Assembly (NCBI RefSeq): GCF_002023715.1
Contig: NZ_MAHX01000013.1
Location: 558,001 to 622,000, forward strand
DNA: 64,000 nt
Source of the DNA: Elizabethkingia occulta
GTDB taxonomy: Bacteria; Bacteroidota; Bacteroidia; Flavobacteriales; Weeksellaceae
Direction: 5' to 3'
The notes beneath the pieces are model-generated. The model ran no database searches, was not told the origin of the DNA, and saw only the letters and a list, made by a program, of their open reading frames with translations. How positions within the stretch are numbered: position 1 is the first letter of the stretch; the number at the start of each line of letters is the position of its first letter. Positions 34,488 to 43,693 of the stretch are shown here, in pieces. Made by a program: the position numbers and the translations under genes.

Positions 34488-36287
34488 ATGAACAAGTCGA
34501 TTATAGTTTTAATGTTCTTTTTATGTGGTTTTTTCTCTTTAAAAGCACAGGAAAAAAAAGATTCGCTTTATTATAAAATAGAAGAATTTTCGGATCAGAG
34601 AAAAGTTACCAAATTCTTCCATCGTCTCATATTCCGAAGGGAGGCAGATTCTACTTCCGTGAAGTCACGGACAGAAAAGCTGTCTCAGGAAACCTATAAC
34701 AAAAAATATATCAGAAATATACTAATAGAAACCATAGATCCCTTCGGGTATGGCTCAAAAGACAATAAAGAAAAATTGAAATGGTATGATTGGCTGAAAG
34801 ATCATCTTCACTCCACAACAAGAAATTCTACAGTTCATAATTATTTACTTTTTAAAGAAGGCGAAGAATACAATGCTCAGAAGCTCTACGAATCCGAACG
34901 TTTGCTGAGAAGGATGCCTTTCATCAACAGAGTTAATATCAGTGTTTCTGATAGTGATTCCGGTAAAGACTCTATTGATGTAGTTGTTAAAGTTCTTGAT
35001 TCTTGGAGCCTGAAGCCAAGAATAAGCTATTCCGGCAGTAAAATTGGGTTGGGTGTGACAGACGAAAATGTGTTGGGATTGGGACATACATTTGACTTCC
35101 TTTATAGAAATGATTCCAAAGAAAGACAGAATTATGTTTTAGGAAGCTATACCGCATACAATCTTTTCGGTTCTTATATCAATGCCCAGATTCTGGGCGA
35201 ACGTGATTTTTCAAGAAATGAAAGAATCAATTTCAATGTCAGAAGAGATTTCTTTTCACCTCTTACAAAATGGGCGGGAGGTTTTAGCTTCGACTATTTT
35301 ATGAGGAATGTTTTACTTCCCATAGAAACGGATACTACTTATCCGGAGGTTCAGATCAAAGCTTACAGCCAGGATCTGTGGGGAGGCTATCAAATTCCTG
35401 TTTCATCAGGTACAAGCGAAAAAGTATCGAGTAATATTGCGGTGATAGGAAGGTTTCAGAATTACCAATACAAAGACAGTCCCGAAATTGATAAATACAA
35501 ATATTTTAATTCTTACAACAGCTTTCTGATGTCTGTAGGATTTATCCGTAGAAATTTCTCGGTGCAGAGGAATATTTTCCAATATGACCTGCCGGAGGAT
35601 ATAGCCTATGGTAATTCAGTGAATTTTACTACCGGCGCCTTATCGCGAAGTAATAATGTTAAACCTTATGTGGGGATTTCTGCATCTTATGGAAGTTTTA
35701 CAAAGCTTGGGTATTTCACTCTGAAAGCACAGTTTGGAAGATTTTTTAATGAGAATAGCCGAAACCGCGAGTCTTTCCGTTTGGATGGTACTTATTTTAC
35801 TAATCTTATAGACTGGAAATTTGCCAAAGTAAGGCATTTCTTTTCTCCAACTTTAGCATTGGGAAATCCACAGCATAATTATTCTTACATTGACAGGATT
35901 AATCTTTCATCTCCGGATGAATTTCCTGTGTACAACTCAGATTATATCGGAACTAAAAAACTGGTTTTAAGATATCAGCTTCAGCTATTTATTAATAAGA
36001 CATGGAAGAATTTCCATTTCAGCCCTTATCTGACGGTGGCAGCCGGATGGCTGGGTATGCCTGATGATAAATTGCTGAGTACAAAAACAAATACTAAGAT
36101 AGGAATCGGAGTCTTGATTAATAATCCTTTTCTGGTTTTCAACAGGATTCAGATTTCGTTTACCTATTATCCCCGTGTTCCTTTTGATAATAATTCGGTC
36201 TTTGATTTTAACAGTAACCGGAATAATCTTTTACCAATGAACAGTTTTGCCACAGAAATTCCGCATTTTGTGAATTTTGGAAACTGA
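34488..36287 (+). CDS. BamA/Omp85-like outer membrane protein with POTRA domain
   Basis: A 599-residue exported protein (signal peptide through KAQ21). Residues about 70-175 look like a POTRA domain (EGEEYNAQKLYESERLLRRM and FINRVNISVSDSD ... IDVVVKVLDSW). The rest is a beta barrel with repeated aromatic, alternating strands (GLGHTFDFLYRND, RINFNVRRDFFS, NKTWKNFHFSPYLTVAAG). Such single-POTRA Omp85-like proteins are common in Bacteroidota and probably insert or export outer-membrane components. It does not end in the usual aromatic residue (C-terminal FVNFGN). Confidence 0.75.
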   Translation: MNKSIIVLMFFLCGFFSLKAQEKKDSLYYKIEEFSDQRKVTKFFHRLIFRREADSTSVKSRTEKLSQETYNKKYIRNILIETIDPFGYGSKDNKEKLKWYDWLKDHLHSTTRNSTVHNYLLFKEGEEYNAQKLYESERLLRRMPFINRVNISVSDSDSGKDSIDVVVKVLDSWSLKPRISYSGSKIGLGVTDENVLGLGHTFDFLYRNDSKERQNYVLGSYTAYNLFGSYINAQILGERDFSRNERINFNVRRDFFSPLTKWAGGFSFDYFMRNVLLPIETDTTYPEVQIKAYSQDLWGGYQIPVSSGTSEKVSSNIAVIGRFQNYQYKDSPEIDKYKYFNSYNSFLMSVGFIRRNFSVQRNIFQYDLPEDIAYGNSVNFTTGALSRSNNVKPYVGISASYGSFTKLGYFTLKAQFGRFFNENSRNRESFRLDGTYFTNLIDWKFAKVRHFFSPTLALGNPQHNYSYIDRINLSSPDEFPVYNSDYIGTKKLVLRYQLQLFINKTWKNFHFSPYLTVAAGWLGMPDDKLLSTKTNTKIGIGVLINNPFLVFNRIQISFTYYPRVPFDNNSVFDFNSNRNNLLPMNSFATEIPHFVNFGN

Positions 36288-36470
36288 TAATGAAATAGAG
36301 TAGCATGTAAAGAATGTTGATAGAAAATATTGGCTTTTTTATTTTATTGTTGGAAGCTATTTTCCAATACAGAAAGTAGCTAACATCCTGTTTATAAGTG
36401 TTTATAAATAATTAGTATCCTGTTTGGTAAACCAGTATTTGTTATTTATACGGATATACAGTAAAATAAA

Positions 36471-36490
36471 ACCCCGAGGTTAATCGGGGT
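36471..36490 (-). terminator. Terminator of the minus-strand gene pair 36518-37182
   Basis: Arms ACCCCGA / TCGGGGT with a 6-base loop, followed on the minus strand by TTTATTTTAC. It lies 28 bases after the stop at 36518. Confidence 0.75.
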
Positions 36491-36517
36491 ATTGTAGTTA
36501 ATAATTTTGATTACAAA

Positions 36518-36931
36518 TTATAAATCTGGGAGTATAAAGTCTCTATAGGGCTTTGATATTTTTTTTGTTTTTAGATTATAATAAACTCCTAATATCTCTT
36601 TAGATCCGTATACTCTATAATCTTTTTTCTTTTTATCTTCTTCAGGAACTATAGATTTAGGAATTAAAGAAACAAATAAATCTGTCGGGTTTCCTCCGCT
36701 TGGAAGAATATACAACCTATAATAATCAGGATAATTATTTTTTGTTTTTTTTAATTTCTTTTCAAAATCTTTGATAATTGAAAGATATTCTTTCTCTCCC
36801 ATAAATTTAAAACCAAAATTGCCAGCCATTCCTTCCTGCTCACAAACATTAACTTCCCTGTAAGTCGGTATTTTCTGTGCTTTAACGTTGTAAATTAACG
36901 TAAACAGAATTATTAGAATTATTTTCCGCAT
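36518..36931 (-). CDS. Small exported protein, function unknown
   Basis: A 137-residue protein with a signal peptide (LILFTLIYNVKAQ). The mature part is rich in Lys and Tyr, with one cysteine in REVNVCEQEG and a segment DLFVSLIPKSIVPEEDKKKK. No family is recognised. It overlaps the end of the upstream minus-strand frame (36919-37182) by 13 bases. If that frame is a toxin fragment, this could be its exported immunity protein, but nothing in the sequence proves it. Confidence 0.55.
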   Translation of the reverse strand: MRKIILIILFTLIYNVKAQKIPTYREVNVCEQEGMAGNFGFKFMGEKEYLSIIKDFEKKLKKTKNNYPDYYRLYILPSGGNPTDLFVSLIPKSIVPEEDKKKKDYRVYGSKEILGVYYNLKTKKISKPYRDFILPDL

Positions 36932-37182
36932 TCTTTCTTTTTTATGTTGTCTTCTAAAATACTAGAAATTGTAAACCATCGATTATTATCATTTTTTTTC
37001 ATTGTTTCAAAAGTTTTTGTCCCTTGTAAACCATTCCAAGCTATAGCTTCATATTCTCCGTCAGTTCCAAGATTTGGGTCATATTCTTTTAACGCAGCTA
37101 CTATTGTAGGGATATAAAAACTACTAATAAACTCATGTTCACTTATGCCAGCATCATACATATTTTCTCTATAGGCTTTCAA
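36919..37182 (-). CDS. Short protein or fragment, possibly a C-terminal toxin remnant
   Basis: An 87-residue frame starting at a TTG (37182) or at the ATG at 37161 (80 residues); an in-frame TAA lies just upstream. The segment SEHEFISSFYIPTIVAAL followed by YEAIAWNGLQGTKTFETM resembles the tail of larger peptidase-like polymorphic toxins, as I recall them. There is no upstream domain, delivery signal or metal motif, so it appears to be a detached C-terminal piece or an independent small protein. The GIY-YIG gene ends 23 bases upstream. The identity is uncertain. Confidence 0.45.
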   Translation of the reverse strand: MKAYRENMYDAGISEHEFISSFYIPTIVAALKEYDPNLGTDGEYEAIAWNGLQGTKTFETMKKNDNNRWFTISSILEDNIKKKECGK

Positions 37183-37205
37183 AAGGTCTGGTAAGTTTTT
37201 TTAAT

Positions 37206-38054
37206 CTAAACTTCAAAAGTCTTTAACTGAATTCCTTCCTCAGTTTTCCATTCCAAAGGTCCGCTTGCTGATCGCGCAAGCGTTGCTGATGCAGCACGAG
37301 ATGGCGAGGTAAAAACGTAATCTTTGGTGAGTTTATAAAAATCACTTTCAATTTTTAAGGTTCCATCATTCAGCATTTTTTGCCTTTCCAGGCGAATACC
37401 GTCAGCTAAAGAAGGCTGCTCGGTAATTATAAATAAAGAATCTTTATAAACAATAAAACCTTCTGTAGAAGGGCTGCCCTTGCTTTCTGCTCCAGCTCCG
37501 TTCCGACAATAAAATATTTGATTTTGTACTTCATTGTCTTCAACGGTTTCTTCCAATGCTTCAAATAATTTATGTCCTAAAGTAGCTGTAAGGACTTTGG
37601 CATGAGATAAAAATTCTTCCAATTCAGCTTGCTCTGCTTCGGATAATTCGGAACGGGTAGGGGTATTCTGATTGATAGTATATCTCCCTGCATTTAATGC
37701 CAATGCGTGTAAACGGTTTTCCAGATATTTTACACTGGCTTTATTCAGGTATTTGTCTTTACTACCAAAAAAGATAACCTCATTCCAAAAATCTTTATCT
37801 GCGATTTGTTGAAACAAGCGATTAGCAATTATTTCTGCTTCACCAATATAGGCAGCATCTTCATTATTTTCTCCTTTACCTATGAGAATGTAGACACCCG
37901 GTTTTTGAAATTCAGGTCGATTACTGTATTCTCTGATTTTTATGCGAGGTACTTTCACACCTATTCCCGTCCAGTTGCTAAGTTCTGCAGTTGTAAGGCC
38001 GTTAGCAGTTCCGTCTACTAAAAATAATCGTATGGTTTTTCCGAAGGTGCTCAT
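37206..38054 (-). CDS. GIY-YIG nuclease-family protein with DUF4357-like C-terminus
   Basis: A 282-residue protein. The GIY-YIG motif appears as GVYILIGKG (53-61) and AAYIGEAE (67-74), with Arg79 in the following helix. The C-terminal part (about 185-282), including FIVYKDSLFIITEQPSL and DYVFTSPSRAASATLARSASG, matches the DUF4357-type domain often fused to GIY-YIG domains in defence and phage contexts. It probably cuts DNA. It sits beside a type I restriction system, divergent from an XRE regulator. Confidence 0.82.
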   Translation of the reverse strand: MSTFGKTIRLFLVDGTANGLTTAELSNWTGIGVKVPRIKIREYSNRPEFQKPGVYILIGKGENNEDAAYIGEAEIIANRLFQQIADKDFWNEVIFFGSKDKYLNKASVKYLENRLHALALNAGRYTINQNTPTRSELSEAEQAELEEFLSHAKVLTATLGHKLFEALEETVEDNEVQNQIFYCRNGAGAESKGSPSTEGFIVYKDSLFIITEQPSLADGIRLERQKMLNDGTLKIESDFYKLTKDYVFTSPSRAASATLARSASGPLEWKTEEGIQLKTFEV

Positions 38055-38128
38055 ATATAGTTAAATGCTACAAATTAATTTTTGAATAGTCTAGCTGTAA
38101 ATATAACCAAAATCACTACTCCGCCCAA

Positions 38129-38144
38129 TACGGTAAACCGTAAA
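38129..38144. promoter_or_regulatory. Palindrome TACGGTAAACCGTA, candidate XRE operator
   Basis: A perfect 14-bp palindrome (38129-38142) in the gap between the divergent GIY-YIG and XRE genes. The overlapping decamer AAACCGTAAA (38135-38144) recurs upstream of hsdM at 49631-49640. The site could be bound by the neighbouring XRE protein. Confidence 0.45.
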
Positions 38145-38245
38145 AGCTATTTTAATGAAAAAAATATAGATTTAATTATTGAATTTTGGGGCGTGTTTTT
38201 ATAGATATTTTTTTATATTTAACCTCATTATAAAAGGTACTTGCC

Positions 38246-38653
38246 ATGGAACACAAAATACATCAGGGTCGCAATGTGAAACGCTTTAGGGAAATGCTGG
38301 GCATAAAGCAGGAGGCTTTGGCTTTTGATATTGGTGGCGACTGGAACCAAAAGAAAGTTTCTCTCCTGGAACAGAAAGAAGTAATTGAAGACGCTTTACT
38401 CCAACAAATAGCCGAAGTACTGAAAATTCCCGTGGAAGCCATCCAAAACTTTGATGAAGAACAGGCAGTGAATGTTATCTCTAATACATTTGGCGATAAT
38501 GCCTGTGTTGGAAATCCACATTCAAATTTCAACTTTAATCCAATAGATAAAATTGTGGGATTGTATGATGAAAAGATTGCTCTTTATGAGCGAATGCTAA
38601 AAGAGAAAGACGAAATGATGGCAAGGCTGGAAAAGCTGATTGATAAGAAATAA
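38246..38653 (+). CDS. XRE-family helix-turn-helix regulator of the restriction island
   Basis: A 135-residue protein. Residues 8-62 form a Cro/C1-type helix-turn-helix (GRNVKRFREMLGIKQEALAF ... VSLLEQKEVIEDALLQQIAEVL) and the C-terminal 35 residues a charged coiled coil (LYDEKIALYERMLKEKDEMM). Proteins of this layout occur next to restriction systems in Bacteroidota. It converges with hsdR and shares a terminator with it. A palindrome in its upstream region and a matching site upstream of hsdM suggest control of the restriction operon. Confidence 0.78.
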   Translation: MEHKIHQGRNVKRFREMLGIKQEALAFDIGGDWNQKKVSLLEQKEVIEDALLQQIAEVLKIPVEAIQNFDEEQAVNVISNTFGDNACVGNPHSNFNFNPIDKIVGLYDEKIALYERMLKEKDEMMARLEKLIDKK

Positions 38654-38672
38654 ACTTACAATAGTATAAATG

Positions 38673-38697
38673 AAAAGCTCAACATTGTTGAGCTTTT
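38673..38697. terminator. Bidirectional terminator between the XRE gene and hsdR
   Basis: AAAAGCTCAACA / TGTTGAGCTTTT arms with a minimal loop, T-rich on the right. It lies between the converging XRE and hsdR stops and can serve both. Confidence 0.8.
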
Positions 38698-38733
38698 TAT
38701 TTATATGCAGAAAAAAGTCTTTGAGCTGACTTC

Positions 38734-41700
38734 TTATTTTGTACTTATCACCTGCTTAATCGTATTGATAAAGGCCTGATAGAAAGACGAGTCCTGAGCG
38801 TATAGTTTATACAATTCCAAATCATGCTTTCTTTTTTGGGACATTACTTCATCAATAATTTTTTTCAATGCCAATTCCCTGTTCTGGTCGTCTGTGTTCT
38901 GAGCTACCTTAAATTCAAATTCGGGATGTGCCTCTATTGATTTTCCTAAAGTCAGAATCGTCACCCGTTGTTCTTCCGGCGTACTGCTCCAGCCCTGAAA
39001 CCAACGCTCGTTAAAGCTGTTGACAATGGTTTCCAATTCGTCTTTTTCATCCTCACCGTGTACACCTCTGGCATTTGGGTTTTGTGGATTTAATTCGGTT
39101 TCGCTATCATCCAGACTTATCGAGGTATTCAATTTTGTCCTTTCCAAACCATAGGTAGATAAATCAACAGATTCCAATAGTTTATCTAACAAATCTCCGT
39201 CAGGATCTTTTACGACCATTTTGGGGATCAGAAATTTCAAGAACCAGAATAATTTCTCCCATGCAATCATTTCATAAGGGAGAATAGCCGCTATCTGACC
39301 ATATATTTTTACAAATTGTTTGGCTTTAATTTTATAATGGGCTTTTTGCTTGTCATCCAGTTCAAGATCTGAATTGAATCTCTGGGCAGCCATATCTATA
39401 ACAGGGCTTAGCAATTGGGCATCGGCACCTTTAAAATATTTTTCGTTAAAGTCATCTATTTCAGCTTGCTCATAAATCCCCGAGTCGTCTAAACTGTCTT
39501 TTAATTCGTGCAGGACATTGATGTCTGTAGCGCCACTTAAACTTGTTGCAGTATAGAAAGGGTCGAATGACTTTTGGATGTCTTCTACAGAGTTAAAGAA
39601 ATCCAGTACAAAAAGGTCTTCCGTCCGTTTGTCTAGTTTGTTGGCAGAGCGGTTCAGTCGGGACAAAGTCTGCACTGCCAATACGTCCTGTAGCTTTTTG
39701 TCAACATACATGGCAGACAATTTTGGCTGGTCGAATCCGGTAAGGTATTTATTGGCAACTACCAGCATTCTGTATTCATCCTCATCAAATTTGTCTTTGG
39801 TTTCGCTTTCGGGAAAACCATTGATCTGTGCTTCGGTATATTCTATGCCGTCTACTTTCTTTTCGCCGGAAAACGCAATTACAATTTTAAACGGATTTCC
39901 TCTTTTGTTCAAAAGCTCATTCAGTGCCTGATAGTATCTTATGGCAGATTCAATGCTTTGGGTTACAACCATTGCTTTGGCTTTGCCTTTCAGTTTTTTG
40001 GTATTTACTACCGATTGCATAAAATGATCCAGCATAACTTCGGCTTTAGTGCCAATGGTTTGCTTGTGTTTTTCGACAAAGGCTTTTAGCTTTTTCTGAG
40101 CTTTGGCGGTGTCGAACATTGGATTTTCTTCTATAGATTTTTCCAGCTCATAATAGCTTTTGTAGGTAGTGTAATTGGCTAAAACATCCAGAATAAATCC
40201 TTCTTCAATTGCCTGTTTCATGGAGTAGAGGTGGAACGGTTTGAACGAACCATTTTCCTGCTTTACACCAAACTTCTCCATCGTGCTGTTTTTTGGGGTG
40301 GCGGTAAAAGCAAAATAAGATGCATTTGTAGTCATCTTGCGGGCTTTCATAGCTTCCAGCATCATGTCCTGATAATCTGCCGCATCAGCATCATCGCCTT
40401 TATTGCCAATGGCTTCATTTAGTTTGTCTGCCGAGCGTCCGGATTGCGAACTGTGGGCTTCGTCTATTATTACGGCAAACTGTTTGTGGCTCATATCAGC
40501 AATATCCTTTATGATGAACGGGAATTTCTGAATGGTGGTAATGATGATTCTTTTACCGCTTTCTAAAGCCGATTTCAGATCCGACGATTTGTACGCCGGT
40601 GCTACGATGTTTTTGACTTCAGAAAATTCTTTGATGTTATCTCTAAGTTGTTTGTCCAGCAATCTTCTGTCCGTTACCACAATTACGGAATCAAACAAAG
40701 GCTGATTTATGGGTCTGTTTCCGGCAACAGCTTCGTTTTCCGGATATGCTTCAATCAGTTGATAAGCCAGCCATGTTATGGAATTGGATTTACCCGATCC
40801 GGCGCTGTGCTGGATGAGATAGGTTTTTCCGGCTCCATTTTTCGAGGTGTCTTTCAACAGCCTGCGTACAACATCCAGTTGATGATAACGTGGAAAGAAT
40901 AAGGTTTTCTTTCCTAAGGCTTCGTTTTCGGTTCCGTCAAATCTAACAAAATGCTGGATGATATTGGCTAAGCTTTCTTTTTTCAGGATATACTGCCAGA
41001 AATAGGAGGTTTTGTGTCCGAAAGGATTGGGCGGATTGCCCTTACCGAAGTTATCTCCCAGGTTAAAAGGCAGAAAAAATGTCTTTGCACCATCCAGTTT
41101 GGTGGTCATATAAATTTCATCGGTATCTACTGCAAAATGTACCAGACATCTTCCGAAATTTAACAGCGGTTGTGTTGTATCTCTTTTGAATTTGTATTGG
41201 TTGATACCGTGTACTTTGGCATTTTGCCCCGTCCATTGATTTTTGAGCTCAATTGTGGAAATAGGAATCCCGTTGATAAAGATTACCATGTCTATTTCCT
41301 CAAGAGGATTGGTCTGCGAATATCGCAATTGACGGGTTACACTAAACTGATTACGCTCAAAATTATCCTTTATGGACTGGCTGCTGTTTTGCAATGGCGC
41401 TACATAAAATAATGTAAAATGTGCATCGTCTACCGCCAATCCTTTGCGTAGTAATCTGAGGATGCCGTATTTTTTTACCAACTTGTCGTAACGGTCAAGT
41501 ACTTTTATTTTCCAGTCACTCTGCCGTTTTAGCTTGTCCAGTTCTTCGGATTGTGTCTGTTCCAGAAAGTCCCAGAAACGGACTTCGTCCAAAGCAAATC
41601 TCGGGTCAAAATCACCTGGTTTTCCTATATAAAAACCATTACCTCCGTAAGGGGCGGCTGGCTCGGCTATTGTCCCATTTTTTATATCTTCCGTCGAAAC

Positions 41701-41760
41701 TCCACACAAAGCTTTTTCTATAGCAGTTTCAAGGGCAAGTTCGTTAGTTTGTGATGGCAT
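38734..41760 (-). CDS. hsdR: Type I restriction enzyme R subunit
   Basis: A 1008-residue motor-nuclease subunit. The N-terminal PD-(D/E)xK nuclease shows Asp157 and Glu171-x-Lys173 (EIDMVIFINGIPISTIELK). The SF2 translocase has Walker A GSGKS (321-325), DEAH (433-436) and FTATP. HsdR cuts unmodified DNA after translocation, as part of the HsdR2M2S complex. Its start overlaps the upstream DUF262 gene by 17 bases, so it is translated as part of the same operon as hsdM and hsdS despite the three genes placed between. No truncation is visible. Confidence 0.95.
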   Translation of the reverse strand: MPSQTNELALETAIEKALCGVSTEDIKNGTIAEPAAPYGGNGFYIGKPGDFDPRFALDEVRFWDFLEQTQSEELDKLKRQSDWKIKVLDRYDKLVKKYGILRLLRKGLAVDDAHFTLFYVAPLQNSSQSIKDNFERNQFSVTRQLRYSQTNPLEEIDMVIFINGIPISTIELKNQWTGQNAKVHGINQYKFKRDTTQPLLNFGRCLVHFAVDTDEIYMTTKLDGAKTFFLPFNLGDNFGKGNPPNPFGHKTSYFWQYILKKESLANIIQHFVRFDGTENEALGKKTLFFPRYHQLDVVRRLLKDTSKNGAGKTYLIQHSAGSGKSNSITWLAYQLIEAYPENEAVAGNRPINQPLFDSVIVVTDRRLLDKQLRDNIKEFSEVKNIVAPAYKSSDLKSALESGKRIIITTIQKFPFIIKDIADMSHKQFAVIIDEAHSSQSGRSADKLNEAIGNKGDDADAADYQDMMLEAMKARKMTTNASYFAFTATPKNSTMEKFGVKQENGSFKPFHLYSMKQAIEEGFILDVLANYTTYKSYYELEKSIEENPMFDTAKAQKKLKAFVEKHKQTIGTKAEVMLDHFMQSVVNTKKLKGKAKAMVVTQSIESAIRYYQALNELLNKRGNPFKIVIAFSGEKKVDGIEYTEAQINGFPESETKDKFDEDEYRMLVVANKYLTGFDQPKLSAMYVDKKLQDVLAVQTLSRLNRSANKLDKRTEDLFVLDFFNSVEDIQKSFDPFYTATSLSGATDINVLHELKDSLDDSGIYEQAEIDDFNEKYFKGADAQLLSPVIDMAAQRFNSDLELDDKQKAHYKIKAKQFVKIYGQIAAILPYEMIAWEKLFWFLKFLIPKMVVKDPDGDLLDKLLESVDLSTYGLERTKLNTSISLDDSETELNPQNPNARGVHGEDEKDELETIVNSFNERWFQGWSSTPEEQRVTILTLGKSIEAHPEFEFKVAQNTDDQNRELALKKIIDEVMSQKRKHDLELYKLYAQDSSFYQAFINTIKQVISTK

Positions 41761-43693
41761 GGCTATAATGTTTTTTTATCAACGCTATCATTTTATCCTT
41801 GTGGTTTGCAATAGCGTCTTTATTCCATTCTATTTGATCCTTAAAAATATGAAAAGATTTTAACGTGTCATACGTTTCAGTCTTTTCCAGAAACATAGAT
41901 TTTTTTACGGTCACAGATTTATTACTGTATTCACTGTTTTGTGATACGCTTAGCAATACCAGATTTCCGAAAGAATGCAAATCTTCATTCTGAATTTCAG
42001 GATGCTGAATCCTGTTTTCGGGATTTTGGGGATATATATGTTCTACAGAGTTTTTAGAAGTTATTTTGTACTTTTTATACTTTTCGTCTTCTTTATCTTC
42101 CCAGTTTTTCCAGAGTATATATTCTAACTTTTGAAACCAATAATGTTTAAATCCTGTTCCGGCACTTTCATTAAAATAAGTTTGGAAATCAAAATCAGGA
42201 TTAATCTTTTCTTTATTGATGTGCATCCATGAAATTTCTTTGTCAGTTGGTTTTTCACTTAAAGAGAAAGAATTGTCTATTTCCTCCAGTTTTAAAAGTA
42301 AATCGTTGGCAGTTGGGGTTATGTTATTATGGTTTTCTTCCAAATAGCCTAAATAGGAAGTTAGCCAATATTGTCGGAGGTAATCTCCTGTAAAGTACAG
42401 CACACTTTGCAACATCAGACTGGATGACTTCTGATATTTTGTTCTGCTGTAGTATCCCTCCTCATTTTTGTTATAATTGAGTAACTCCAATGATTCAGAT
42501 TTTGTATCAATATCTGATATCCATTTTACGATGTATTTATCAAACAAGTAACGTATATCCCATAAAAGGTGAAAAAAGCGTTTTATTTCTTCTTTGTCTT
42601 TCCTTTCCGCCAGTTCATTAAATATCTCAATTAATCTGTTGACGTGAAATGTTCCGTTGAAATCTGGTCTTTTTTCTTTCTTTAAATGAATTCTGTACGT
42701 GTGTAATAAAAGCTGACCGAAACTGATAATGGAACGGCAAAATATCTCGTCAGAATCTTTTCGCTTTTGTTCATTGTCATTTTCTCTATTTAAAACATTG
42801 TAATCATTGATTTGGTCATATGACAGATTATCAATTGAAAATGAATCTTCTGCATTAACAACATCTGATGATTTCTCGTAAAGAAATATGTTCCTGTCAA
42901 AAGAAATCATATTTGTCAAGTCAATATTCTTTTTATCCGTTTCCGGAAAAGAGAGTCTTACGTTTCTTTCAAAAAAATTGTTCATGTTTTCACAAGCTTC
43001 CCATATTTTGCCATAGACAATTTTGTCATCCAGAAATTTGAGCAGATTGGCTTTGACAATGTCGGTTTGTTCCAGCTGAATTCCGGCACTGTTAATGGTT
43101 GAAAACAACTTGTTTAAGTCGGTATTATCGGGTGTCGTGTTTTTAATGAGCTTAACATTTCTATAAATAAAGTTGCCAAAACCCTGTAAGTTTTCTTTAG
43201 TTAATTTAAGTTGTTCGATATAGGCTTTAACAAAAGTTATGGCTCTTGCTATATTTTTTAGATATGGATATTCGTTGATGATCTTTTCATCATAGTTTTT
43301 TTTGTCAGCCTTATTATCAATTAAGTTTTCAAGATAGTCGCTTACCTCTTTTCTGATTTCAAATCCAAGCCTTAGCTTGTCGTCTTTTTTCAGAAATGTT
43401 TCTATGTCTGATTGCGAATTAAGGGTGAACATGACAAAGGCAATAATCCAAAGTGTTGTAAAGCGCTGTTGCCCGTCTATCAGTTCTGCAAGCTCGCCAT
43501 TTTCTTTCGTAAGAAAGGTGCTTACATAATATTCGGCATCTGTAGAGCTTTGAAAAGATAAATAAAAATCGTCCAATAGCTTTTTAATTTGCTCATCTCC
43601 CCATACGTATGGTCTTTGATAGGTTGGAATTGAGAAATTGTATGAGTTCAGGCTTTCAAGATTTACTATAGCAGTATCAAAGATTTTTCTCAT
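41744..43693 (-). CDS. DUF262 plus DUF1524 protein (GmrSD-like)
   Basis: A 649-residue protein. The N-terminal DUF262 (ParB-like) domain has YQRPYVW and LIDGQQRFTT. The C-terminal DUF1524 domain has VEHIYPQNP and GNLVLLS, the His-Me/HNH-type nuclease motif. This is the architecture of GmrSD-type modification-dependent restriction enzymes, in which the DUF262 part binds or hydrolyses nucleotides and DUF1524 cuts DNA. It overlaps the upstream DUF262 gene by 4 bases (ATGA) and hsdR by 17, so it is embedded in the type I operon. Confidence 0.85.
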   Translation of the reverse strand: MRKIFDTAIVNLESLNSYNFSIPTYQRPYVWGDEQIKKLLDDFYLSFQSSTDAEYYVSTFLTKENGELAELIDGQQRFTTLWIIAFVMFTLNSQSDIETFLKKDDKLRLGFEIRKEVSDYLENLIDNKADKKNYDEKIINEYPYLKNIARAITFVKAYIEQLKLTKENLQGFGNFIYRNVKLIKNTTPDNTDLNKLFSTINSAGIQLEQTDIVKANLLKFLDDKIVYGKIWEACENMNNFFERNVRLSFPETDKKNIDLTNMISFDRNIFLYEKSSDVVNAEDSFSIDNLSYDQINDYNVLNRENDNEQKRKDSDEIFCRSIISFGQLLLHTYRIHLKKEKRPDFNGTFHVNRLIEIFNELAERKDKEEIKRFFHLLWDIRYLFDKYIVKWISDIDTKSESLELLNYNKNEEGYYSRTKYQKSSSLMLQSVLYFTGDYLRQYWLTSYLGYLEENHNNITPTANDLLLKLEEIDNSFSLSEKPTDKEISWMHINKEKINPDFDFQTYFNESAGTGFKHYWFQKLEYILWKNWEDKEDEKYKKYKITSKNSVEHIYPQNPENRIQHPEIQNEDLHSFGNLVLLSVSQNSEYSNKSVTVKKSMFLEKTETYDTLKSFHIFKDQIEWNKDAIANHKDKMIALIKKHYSHAITN

